Shown: positions 24,603 to 32,721 of the stretch, in pieces | How positions within the stretch are numbered: the stretch's first letter is position 1 | How the letters are laid out: every line of letters starts with the position of its first letter | Assembly (NCBI GenBank): GCA_964611645.1 | Contig: CAZTAO010000023.1 | Location: 5,655-69,654 of the forward strand | Length of the DNA stretch: 64,000 bases | Reading direction: 5' to 3' | Origin: CAZTAO01 sp964611645 | Lineage (GTDB): Bacteria; Armatimonadota; UBA5829 | Translations under genes and position numbers: made by a program | The notes under the pieces: model-generated | What the model saw: only the letters and a program-made list of their open reading frames with translations | Told to the model about the DNA's origin: nothing | Database searches by the model: none

Positions 24603-27600
24603 ATGACTAGACTATCGAGAATGATGAACGTATTGCTGGCCATGGTGATTCTATCGGTCTTGGGCACGGGAGCCTTTGCCGCATCGGCGAAACCTGACAC
24701 CATTGACCGTACCCATCCGCTGGGTCTGGACTACCGTCAGACTTACGGCGTTCTGACCACGAAGTATCAGACGCCGCATGTGGAGTGGGGCAAGCCTCTT
24801 GTAGGCGGGCCGATACGGGTCTTGGTAATGGCTCCTACGTGGACTCACCGGGAGACCATTGAACTGGCGCAGAGGCTGGACATCGACTTCACCGCTTGGA
24901 TGTGCTACGGCGCCACCAGGCTGATGCCCGAAGACGACACCGGCAAAGAGTATCCCGTCAACTGGGAAGAGGCGCTGGGTTTGGTCGCCGAGCAGCCTTT
25001 TGCGACCCGGAAGATGGTTCTCGGACTATTGAAAGGCTACCTGGAAGACAAGTATGACGTGATAGTCATCGGCAAGCTGGAGTGGTCTATTATCCCGCCG
25101 GAGTACCGCGCCAGGATACTGGAGCACGTGAGGCAGGGAACCGGGCTGGTCTATGTTAATCCTCCGAAGATTGGGGACGAGTTGTCCCAAGTGTTCAGCG
25201 AAAAGCCTGTTGCCGGAAGTGATTACATACTGCGCGGGGTGCCCTGGAGGAGCTTGCCCAGGCTGCGCGCTGTCGACGGCAAGAACCTGGTCCGCAGCAG
25301 CGCCTACGGCAAGGGCCGGGTTGTCGTGCTCGACTACCAGCAGCCGTTCCGCGAGCCGACCAGGAACATGGGCAAAGGCGAGCTCGACATCGACCTCCAC
25401 AGCCTCACCCCAGCGTGGGTGCAGGTGTCAAGGATCGCCAACGACTGGCCCCACGAAGAACCGACCAACGAGATGGGGGGTTATGAATACTACCAGTCCC
25501 TGGTCGCGCGATCGGTCCGCTGGGCGGCGAGGGGCGCTACCAAGATCAAGCTCGGCGCGAAATTGCCCACGGGCGCTGTGGCCGGCAAGGCAACGGTTGT
25601 TCCCGTGACTCTCCAGGGCGCTGCTTCCGCCAAATCGATCTCATACGCTGTCCGAACCGCTGACGGCAGACAAGTAATCGCGAAGGCAATACAGTTGTCG
25701 GCGTCCAAGGCCAGACCCATATCGGTCACATTGCCGGGCCTTACTGCCGGTAGCTACATGCTCGATCTCTGGGCGCGGGACTCAAATAAGCGAGTCTTGG
25801 AGTGGTGGAGCGGAGCGTTTGAGGTCAAGTCGAGCATTGCGGTCGAGAGCGTTGAGCTTGCCTCTAGTATCCTTGAACCGGGCGATATGGTTAAGGCGAA
25901 TGTGCGGCTCTCGAAGGCGCTCCAGTCCGGCCAGAAGCTCAGGGCCCAACTCTGGGACCTCAATGGCCGCTGCATCGACTCGCGCCCGTTCATCCCGTCG
26001 GGGCAGGAAGTCGAAGTAACTCTCGGCCCGCTTGCGCCGCTTCATATAATGCACGAACTGCGCCTCTTTGTATCGCAGAACGGCAAGGACCTGGTGGACT
26101 ACCGGTACCAGTTTCCGGTTCGCGCGGGCCAGGCTCGCGAGGACTTCTCCAGCGTGATCTGGGCCAACGAATGCAGCCGCAACTCTATGCCGACAACTCT
26201 TATGATGAAGAAGCTGCACGATGTTGATGAGACCGACGCCGTAATGATGGTCACCGGCCTCCTGGGCAGGCGACCAATCGAAATAGAGAAGCGGGAGTCG
26301 GAGATGATGGCCAGAGTCCTGGGGACTGCCAACATAATGACCATCCCCAATGGCGGTTTTGGGTTTGGCTGGGGAGGTGGAGATGAGGCAGTCAAGGGAT
26401 CGTATGCCACGGAAGCCTCTTTGTGCTCCAAGGTGAGGCTGGAGGCAGTGACTGCGCAGGCAAAGCGTGATGCGGAGTTTTTCGCCCCGTACGGCCCGTT
26501 CTTCTGGGTATACGCCAGCGAAACCCCCTATTCCCGCGACCTGGACATCGACTGGAACCCCGACGCCCTGGCGCGGTTCCGACGCCTGCTCAAAGAGAAC
26601 CTCTACGACAGCCTCGACTCGCTCAACAAGGAATGGAGAACCGGCTACGCGTCCTGGGATCAGGTAATGCCGATCTCGTTTGCCGACGCCAGAAGAACCG
26701 GCAACTATGCCCCCTGGGTGACCCACAAGCTGGGTTCCGATATCATCTTCGCGGAGTATCTGAAGTACACCGAGGGTGTTGTCGGGAATGGCGACAAAGG
26801 CGCGCGGGCAGGACTGGATGCCGACATTGGCCTTTACGGAGCGAACTTCGGCTACGACTGGTGGCTGCAAAGCAAATACACCAGCATGGACGTAAGCTAC
26901 ACCAGCCACACTACCTACGATCTCCAGGCCGAAGTCAAGAGATCATTCGGCAAGACGGACGGCAGCACCATTCGGGGTATGTGGACCGGACTATACGGCC
27001 TGGGCAATGGCGGGCGCCCATCTACTATCGAGTATTGCAGGGCGCACTCGTGGCTCTCGCTGTTCCATTCGCAGAACTCCGACTGGTGGTACACAATGGG
27101 CGCGCCCGGCCAGGTCAGTGGTTACGCTGCGGACCTCACCAGCATAGCGCCATTTGCCGCCAGGACAGAGGAACTAAAGGAGATCAAGGCCGGAGAAGGC
27201 AAGCTTGTCTTGGATGCAGTTCGGGCCGACGACGGCATAGCTATCCACTGGTCAGAATCTTCCCGAATAGTGGACAACCTGTTCAGAGAAGAGACCGGTT
27301 ACCAGAACTGTGAGTGGGAGAACTCGGCGGGCGGGTTCGCGCGAGCTCTGGAGGACGCCGGTTTCCAGTATCGGTTCGTGGCGTATGAAGAGATAGAGAA
27401 GAATGCGCTGCAGGCGGGTAAGTATCGAGCGCTCTTCATGCCGCGTTCTGTCGCAATCTCCGATGCCGAGGCTGCGAACATCACCGAGTTTGTGAAGAAC
27501 GGCGGGGTCGTGATTGCGGACGCTGTCCCCGGAGCCTACACCAAGACTGGAGCAAAGCGCGCGACATCTGCGTTGACGCAGTTGTTCCCAACGGACGCCC

Positions 27601-28322
27601 CCGGCACGGCCACCAAGTTCGGCCAGGGATACGCGGTCCTTACCGGCGAAGAGATGCTCAAGGGCTACTATCAGGCGCACAACGGCTTCGACGGTTGGAA
27701 GACATTCGGCAAACGCTGGGAGAAGATTGCCGACCTGCTAAGCAAATATGCCAAGCTAACGCCCGCAGTGTCAGTCTCAGCGAAGGCCGGAGAGATGCCG
27801 CCGACCGAGGTAGCCAGATTCAACGCCGACGGCATCGAGCTTGTCGGCCTGCTGCGGTTGCCGTGGCTGGTGGACAACGCCGAGTATCAGGCGACTGTCA
27901 GGCTCCCCAAGGCTGCGCACCTGTATGATGTGCGCACCGGCGAGTATCTCGGTTACACCGACAGATGCGACAGAACAGTCGACTACCAGGCTCAACTTCT
28001 GGCAATGTCGCCTTACAAGGTGAAGTCGGTGGACGTCAAGCCGACAGGCAAAGCCATCGCAGGCAAACCTCTTCAGTTCACAGCCGCAGTCTTGCCGGAG
28101 TCAGGCGAAGCCAGCGGCAGACACGTTCTGCGCGTCACGGTCATAGGCCCGGATGGCAAAGAACTGAAGTGGTATGCGCAGAACGTGGTGGCCCCGGCTG
28201 GCAAAGGAAGCTTCACAATCCCCTTTGCCCTCAGCGATCCCGCCGGGCGGTACAGACTGACTGTCAGAGACTGTATGAGCGGGGTATCTCATCGCGCCCA
28301 GATAGTGCTGGGCAAACCATAG
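24603..28322 (+). CDS. Large secreted GH42-like beta-galactosidase-family protein
   Basis: A 1239-aa exported protein. The signal peptide ends GAFA before AS. The first 350 residues hold a Rossmann-like or trimerisation-type domain (PIRVLVMAPTW, YGKGRVVVLDYQQPF) and then beta domains. A GH42-like barrel follows: E640 in YASETPYS is a candidate acid/base, then ALARFRRLLKENLYDSLDSL as in GH42. A GH42 trimerisation-like domain comes next (RALFMPRSVAISD, VKNGGVVIADAVPGAY), then beta domains. ATG 24603 is chosen for GGAGG 6 bases upstream; earlier ATGs at 24570-24576 are in frame. It is coupled to GH127. Substrate unknown. Confidence 0.7.
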   Translation: MTRLSRMMNVLLAMVILSVLGTGAFAASAKPDTIDRTHPLGLDYRQTYGVLTTKYQTPHVEWGKPLVGGPIRVLVMAPTWTHRETIELAQRLDIDFTAWMCYGATRLMPEDDTGKEYPVNWEEALGLVAEQPFATRKMVLGLLKGYLEDKYDVIVIGKLEWSIIPPEYRARILEHVRQGTGLVYVNPPKIGDELSQVFSEKPVAGSDYILRGVPWRSLPRLRAVDGKNLVRSSAYGKGRVVVLDYQQPFREPTRNMGKGELDIDLHSLTPAWVQVSRIANDWPHEEPTNEMGGYEYYQSLVARSVRWAARGATKIKLGAKLPTGAVAGKATVVPVTLQGAASAKSISYAVRTADGRQVIAKAIQLSASKARPISVTLPGLTAGSYMLDLWARDSNKRVLEWWSGAFEVKSSIAVESVELASSILEPGDMVKANVRLSKALQSGQKLRAQLWDLNGRCIDSRPFIPSGQEVEVTLGPLAPLHIMHELRLFVSQNGKDLVDYRYQFPVRAGQAREDFSSVIWANECSRNSMPTTLMMKKLHDVDETDAVMMVTGLLGRRPIEIEKRESEMMARVLGTANIMTIPNGGFGFGWGGGDEAVKGSYATEASLCSKVRLEAVTAQAKRDAEFFAPYGPFFWVYASETPYSRDLDIDWNPDALARFRRLLKENLYDSLDSLNKEWRTGYASWDQVMPISFADARRTGNYAPWVTHKLGSDIIFAEYLKYTEGVVGNGDKGARAGLDADIGLYGANFGYDWWLQSKYTSMDVSYTSHTTYDLQAEVKRSFGKTDGSTIRGMWTGLYGLGNGGRPSTIEYCRAHSWLSLFHSQNSDWWYTMGAPGQVSGYAADLTSIAPFAARTEELKEIKAGEGKLVLDAVRADDGIAIHWSESSRIVDNLFREETGYQNCEWENSAGGFARALEDAGFQYRFVAYEEIEKNALQAGKYRALFMPRSVAISDAEAANITEFVKNGGVVIADAVPGAYTKTGAKRATSALTQLFPTDAPGTATKFGQGYAVLTGEEMLKGYYQAHNGFDGWKTFGKRWEKIADLLSKYAKLTPAVSVSAKAGEMPPTEVARFNADGIELVGLLRLPWLVDNAEYQATVRLPKAAHLYDVRTGEYLGYTDRCDRTVDYQAQLLAMSPYKVKSVDVKPTGKAIAGKPLQFTAAVLPESGEASGRHVLRVTVIGPDGKELKWYAQNVVAPAGKGSFTIPFALSDPAGRYRLTVRDCMSGVSHRAQIVLGKP

Positions 28323-28346
28323 CAGTCACGAAACAGTGCATTGAAT

Positions 28347-28390
28347 TACCCCTCCTCGCCAGGAGGGGGCTAGGGGGCGGTTCTCCTGGC
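28347..28390. repeat. CCCTAGCCCCCTCC-type hairpin repeat, inverted copy
   Basis: CCCCTCCTCGCC and AGGAGGGGGCTAGGGGGCGG form the hairpin; on the minus strand it matches the element at 3861-3914, including GAGAACCGCCCCC. Confidence 0.75.
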
Positions 28391-28419
28391 GCATGGATCA
28401 AGAACAAGGAGCAAAACAA

Positions 28420-31056
28420 GTGCAAGTAGACATAGCCATACAATGGCAATCCGGCCCCGTCGAGGGGCAGATAGTAATGCTCAACGGAAGCCTCATCGGT
28501 GGCAGGGTTGCCGCAGGCCAAGGCAGCTTTGAGATATGCGGCTTCGGCATCGAATCTCAGGGACCGTGCAGGCTGGAACTGAGCATCGAGGCAGATAACC
28601 TCCAGCCAGGCGCGCATCCGACTATGGTCAAGATGGAAACGGCCACAAACCCGTTCACATTCTTCCTGCGCGATGTCGGTTCGGCATTCCCGATTTGGAT
28701 ACCGGCTTATGAAGTAACCGTCACGCCCGCGGAAGACCCTCGCGACTACCGTCAGATAGTGAAAGCTATCGACGCAATGGGCCTGCAGAGCAAGGCCCAG
28801 CAGATCAACTCGGAGCCTGAACAGACCTGGGACGATGCCGCGGCCAATTGCCGCGAGCTTATCCATCCCGCTTGGATGGGTATCTCTCGGGACATTCGAG
28901 TTTTCGAGACCGGCCTCCGGAAGCCGATGGTCTATACCGATTGGGTCTGCCCGCGCTGGCATGGCCGCGGATACTTCTGGCCGGAAGAGGACTATACCAG
29001 CGGTCGCTACGGGTTCCTTGCCGGGCGTGGTTGGAACTGCACCGAGGTGGTCGAGCGGCGGTTGGACGAAGGCGTTCTGCCAATACAGCACGTGGCCAGA
29101 ACAGACGACGACATCCGCTACGACCATGTCTCGTTTGTCACCCTTGAGAAGAGCACTCTCACGCCGGAAGCTATCAGGGGGACTCACTACCTTGTAGCCG
29201 ACGGGATGGCGGCCTGCTGCGCTCTCAATGAGGAGCAGATGAAGACGTTCCTCGAGCTCAAAGTCCCGGAGCTTGAGCGCGAAGAGGAGACAATCTTCTG
29301 CTGCAGGATTACGGCCACCAATATGGCTGCGACCCCCAGGCACGCGTTCTTCAAGACCATCTACCCCTGCGGCACTGGCTGGGGAGACTCGTTCCCTCAC
29401 ACGTTCGATCGCGAGAATGGCTGCAGCAGTCTGGAAGGTTCCGACCTTGTTTATGGCATCTCCAAGCTGGACGGCAAGCCGCTGGGTCAGGAGGAGATTT
29501 CCATACTTCTCCAGCCGGGGCAGAGCACGGTCTATGAGTTCATCCTCCCGCACCAGCCGATATCCCTGGATCGCGCCAAGAAGCTGGGCGAGCACGACAT
29601 ACTCAAGCTCCTGGACGAGGTCCGCAAGTTCTGGAATGATAAGCTGGATGCGGCGGCCGATATACGACTCCCCGAGAAGCGGATAGAGGAGATGCTCAAG
29701 GCAGGGCTTCTCCACATAGACCAGACCACCTACGGCCTGGAACCCGACGGGATCCTCGCCATATCAAACGGTATGTACAGTTCCCTGGCGCAGGAAACCT
29801 GGCTCAATGTGGCTTGGTTCGACTCCCTCGGCTTGCACAGTCTCGCCCGACGTGGTATTAACTTCTTCCTCTCCAAGCAGGACGAAACGGGGTTCATCCA
29901 GAACTTCGAGGGCTACATCGGCGACCCCGGCGCGGTGCTCTACTCCGTGGGCGAGCACTATCGCTACACGCGCGATGAAGCCTGGGCGGTGGAGGTCGGC
30001 CCGGCGGTGAGAAAGACCTGCGATTGGATTGTCGGCGCTCGCCAGAAGAGCAAGACCGACGAGTTCAGGAAACGTGGATATGGGATGATCCGGGGCAAGG
30101 TCGCCGACCCGCCGGACGACGAGTTCATCTACATGCTCAATGCCTTTGCCTGCACCGGCCTCTTCAGATCAGCCGAACTGCTCGCCAAGTCCGACCCCCA
30201 GTACTCAGCCTACATAGCCAAGGAAGCAGAGTCCTATAAAGCGGACATCCTCGAATCGTTCGCAGCGTCGTTTGCGAGTGGGCCTGTGGTCCCGCTGGGG
30301 AGTGGCGCCTGGTGTCCGACCACCGCTCCCTGGGCTGGCGCAATCGGGCCGAAGTGCCTGTTTGTCGATGGCAAGAACTGGTGGACACACGCCACAATCA
30401 GCGGCCGCGACGATATGATCGGCCCATTGCACATGGTCTCCGAAGAGATAGTTGGGCCTCACGAGACAACTGCCACGATGATGCTGGATTACCACACGGA
30501 TATGCTCTTCTCCCGCAACATGGGCGGCAGCCAACCTTACCTGAGCAGGCACTATTATGTCCACCTGCTCCGCGACGAGGTGAAGCTGTTCCTGAAGGCC
30601 TATTACAATACGTTCGCCGCGCTTGCCGACCGCTCCACATACTTCTTCTGGGAGCACCTCTACCACGAGAGTCCCAACAAGACCCACGAGCAGGCCGAGT
30701 TCCTGCTCCAGACCAGGTTGATGCTGTACCTGGAAGACGGCGACGCTCTCTACATGCTGCGAGGCGCGCCGAGGGCATGGCTGGAGGATGGCAAGAGGAT
30801 CGATCTCAAGAACGTGGTAAGCTACTTCGGCAAGCTCTCGGCCTCGATTGTCTCAAGGCTTAACGAGGGATTCATAGAGGCCGAGCTGACGTGCGAATCC
30901 GACCACAAGCCCGGCACAGTCGTGATCCGACTCCCTCATCCCAACAACCGCTTGGCTGTCAGGGTAGAGGGCGGCGAATATGACCCGAAGACGGAGTCGA
31001 TTGTGGTCAAGAACTTCACAGGCAAAGCCAAAGTAAGGGCGTATTTCCAGGCATAA
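28420..31056 (+). CDS. Six-hairpin glycosidase-like protein with N-terminal beta domain
   Basis: An 878-aa protein with no signal peptide. Residues 1-100 are the beta domain also found alone at 20878. After a beta-rich middle (to about 430) comes an alpha/alpha toroid with glycosidase-like repeats (YSSLAQETWLNVAWFDSLG, GAVLYSVGEHYRYTRDEAWA, YYVHLLRDEVKLFLKAYYNT), then a C-terminal beta domain. It is probably a cytoplasmic glycoside hydrolase or lyase of unknown family. GTG 28420 is chosen because GGAG lies 8 bases upstream and the N-terminus then aligns with the 111-aa protein; ATG 28393 is an alternative. It comes after the GH42-like gene with a repeat between. Confidence 0.7.
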   Translation: MQVDIAIQWQSGPVEGQIVMLNGSLIGGRVAAGQGSFEICGFGIESQGPCRLELSIEADNLQPGAHPTMVKMETATNPFTFFLRDVGSAFPIWIPAYEVTVTPAEDPRDYRQIVKAIDAMGLQSKAQQINSEPEQTWDDAAANCRELIHPAWMGISRDIRVFETGLRKPMVYTDWVCPRWHGRGYFWPEEDYTSGRYGFLAGRGWNCTEVVERRLDEGVLPIQHVARTDDDIRYDHVSFVTLEKSTLTPEAIRGTHYLVADGMAACCALNEEQMKTFLELKVPELEREEETIFCCRITATNMAATPRHAFFKTIYPCGTGWGDSFPHTFDRENGCSSLEGSDLVYGISKLDGKPLGQEEISILLQPGQSTVYEFILPHQPISLDRAKKLGEHDILKLLDEVRKFWNDKLDAAADIRLPEKRIEEMLKAGLLHIDQTTYGLEPDGILAISNGMYSSLAQETWLNVAWFDSLGLHSLARRGINFFLSKQDETGFIQNFEGYIGDPGAVLYSVGEHYRYTRDEAWAVEVGPAVRKTCDWIVGARQKSKTDEFRKRGYGMIRGKVADPPDDEFIYMLNAFACTGLFRSAELLAKSDPQYSAYIAKEAESYKADILESFAASFASGPVVPLGSGAWCPTTAPWAGAIGPKCLFVDGKNWWTHATISGRDDMIGPLHMVSEEIVGPHETTATMMLDYHTDMLFSRNMGGSQPYLSRHYYVHLLRDEVKLFLKAYYNTFAALADRSTYFFWEHLYHESPNKTHEQAEFLLQTRLMLYLEDGDALYMLRGAPRAWLEDGKRIDLKNVVSYFGKLSASIVSRLNEGFIEAELTCESDHKPGTVVIRLPHPNNRLAVRVEGGEYDPKTESIVVKNFTGKAKVRAYFQA

Positions 31057-31089
31057 GGCTCCCGACTCAGGGATGCCAATGCAGGTCTC

Positions 31090-31131
31090 ATGCTGTTCTT
31101 CCGGGGCTGGAGTGTCCCGGAAGAACAGCAT
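31090..31131. other. Long perfect hairpin between two genes
   Basis: A 16-bp perfect stem (31090-31105 with 31116-31131; ATGCTGTTCTTCCGGG on the 5' side) with a 10-base loop. No T-run follows. It may end transcription with Rho help, or protect or stall the mRNA before the phosphoesterase gene. Confidence 0.65.
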
Positions 31132-31156
31132 CAGCAAGAGTAGCAGGGAGAAGTAG

Positions 31157-32629
31157 TTGAAACTCGTAGTAATATCAGACACACATTACAGGCGCGGGGA
31201 GAACGCTCCGGGAGATGCCCGGCGGACGGGAATCTCGGACATCCTGCTGCTTAAGGCGGTTAAGCGGGTCAACCGGTGGATCAAGCCGGACCTCACCATC
31301 CTCCTTGGCGATCTGATAGACTACGGCCCTGCTCCGGAAGCCATTGAAGAGCGGCGTCACCTGGCGGAGATTGTGGCTATGCTGGAAAGCCCGGTGATGG
31401 TCCTGCCGGGCAACCACGACGGCGACCCCGACGCCTTCTACGAGGCCTTCCCACGCCCACCGCAGACCCTCGACATCGGCGGAGTGCGGTTTGTCGGGTT
31501 CATCGACCGCGACGAAAGGGATTACCACGCCACCCGCAGCGAAGAGGATATCCGGCGGATGGCGGCCGCGCGGGTGGGGTGGGACGGCCCGCTGGTGTCG
31601 GTTCAGCACGTGCCGCTGTTCCAACCCGGAACAAGCAACAGCCCCTATTGGTTCCTGAACCGTGACAAGGTGTGGTCTGCTTTTGAAGCTAACAACTACA
31701 CCCTGTCCCTCAGCGGCCATTACCACGAGGGAGATGACCTGGTAAGCCGGGGCGCGGGGCCGGTGGTGATAGCGCCATCGCTGTGCGAACCGCCGTTCGC
31801 GTTTCTGGAGATAGACATCAATGGCGAGAGCGTCCGGACCCGCAGGCACGAACTTGCCTTGCCCTCCGAACTCAACCTCTTCGACAGTCACATCCACTCC
31901 CAGTTCGCCTACTGTGGCGAGAATATGGACATGCGGCTTTCCTCCATCCTGGCGCGAGAACTCGGCCTCGGCGGCTTCGCTATCGTCGAACACACCGGGC
32001 AGCTTTACTTCGACAAAGACATATTCTGGAAAGCCGCGTTCATGCAGGACGGCCTGAACACCCAACACGGCAGGCAGGAGCGCATGCAGGCTTTCCTCAC
32101 TCAGGCCCGGGAGTTCTGTCCGCCCGCTATACTGGGCTTGGAGATCGACTGCGACTACTCCGGCAGCCCTGTCATCCGATCCGAGGACGCGGCGGCAGTC
32201 CAACTCAGGCTCGGCGCAATCCACTGGCTGGAGGAGCTAAGAAAGCCGGAGCCGGACATCGAGCGGGCAGGGGAGGAGATGCTGCGGAGGCTCTCGACTT
32301 TCCTGGGCAGCGGCCTCGACATCCTCGCGCACCCGTTCCGGGCCTTCAAACGCTGCCCGGACGGCCCACCGCAGTGGCTTATGCCAAAGCTTGTCGCGCT
32401 CCTCAAAGAGCACAAAGTAGCCGCCGAGATCAACTTCCACACCCAGGTCACCACTCCGGAGTTTGTCACTCTGTGCCTCAACGAGGGAGTAAAACTAGCC
32501 CTCGGCAGCGACAGTCACAACCAATACGAGGTAGCCGAACTCTCCCCCCACCTCGCCCTCCTCAGAGAGTGCGGCTGCCGGGATTCCGACCTGCCACAAG
32601 TTCTGTGGAGACCTCACCCCTGCGCCTGA
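31157..32629 (+). CDS. Metallophosphoesterase-PHP domain fusion
   Basis: A 490-aa protein with two different metal-dependent phosphoesterase domains. Residues 1-235 are calcineurin-like: D8/H10, D52 (GDLID), N86-H87 (GNHD), H151, and H188/H190 (SGHYHEG). Residues 240-485 are a PHP domain: H245/H247 (DSHIHS), E278-H279, E329, H392 (LAHPF), H428 (EINFH) and D452/H454 (LGSDSHN). Both metal sites look complete, so two phosphoester hydrolyses, perhaps sequential, are likely; substrates are unknown. TTG 31157 follows GGGAG by 6 bases. It ends the sugar locus, so a sugar phosphate is a reasonable guess. Confidence 0.8.
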   Translation: MKLVVISDTHYRRGENAPGDARRTGISDILLLKAVKRVNRWIKPDLTILLGDLIDYGPAPEAIEERRHLAEIVAMLESPVMVLPGNHDGDPDAFYEAFPRPPQTLDIGGVRFVGFIDRDERDYHATRSEEDIRRMAAARVGWDGPLVSVQHVPLFQPGTSNSPYWFLNRDKVWSAFEANNYTLSLSGHYHEGDDLVSRGAGPVVIAPSLCEPPFAFLEIDINGESVRTRRHELALPSELNLFDSHIHSQFAYCGENMDMRLSSILARELGLGGFAIVEHTGQLYFDKDIFWKAAFMQDGLNTQHGRQERMQAFLTQAREFCPPAILGLEIDCDYSGSPVIRSEDAAAVQLRLGAIHWLEELRKPEPDIERAGEEMLRRLSTFLGSGLDILAHPFRAFKRCPDGPPQWLMPKLVALLKEHKVAAEINFHTQVTTPEFVTLCLNEGVKLALGSDSHNQYEVAELSPHLALLRECGCRDSDLPQVLWRPHPCA

Positions 32630-32657
32630 GAGCGGCATAGCGATTTGCCTCCGCCTA

Positions 32658-32686
32658 TTGACATTCGCCACGCATCGCTGTACAAC
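32658..32686 (+). promoter_or_regulatory. Sigma-70 promoter for the DUF2339 gene
   Basis: TTGACA (32658-32663), a 17-base spacer and TACAAC (32681-32686) lie 36 bases before the ATG. Confidence 0.55.
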
Positions 32687-32721
32687 ATAACCATAGTTGC
32701 GCGGGATCGGGGGCAAATGCC

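Noticed and set aside
28264..29715. 483-aa minus-strand frame opposite the six-hairpin gene
   Set aside because: Same reason: the plus-strand gene has a ribosome site and a domain homologous to the 111-aa protein.
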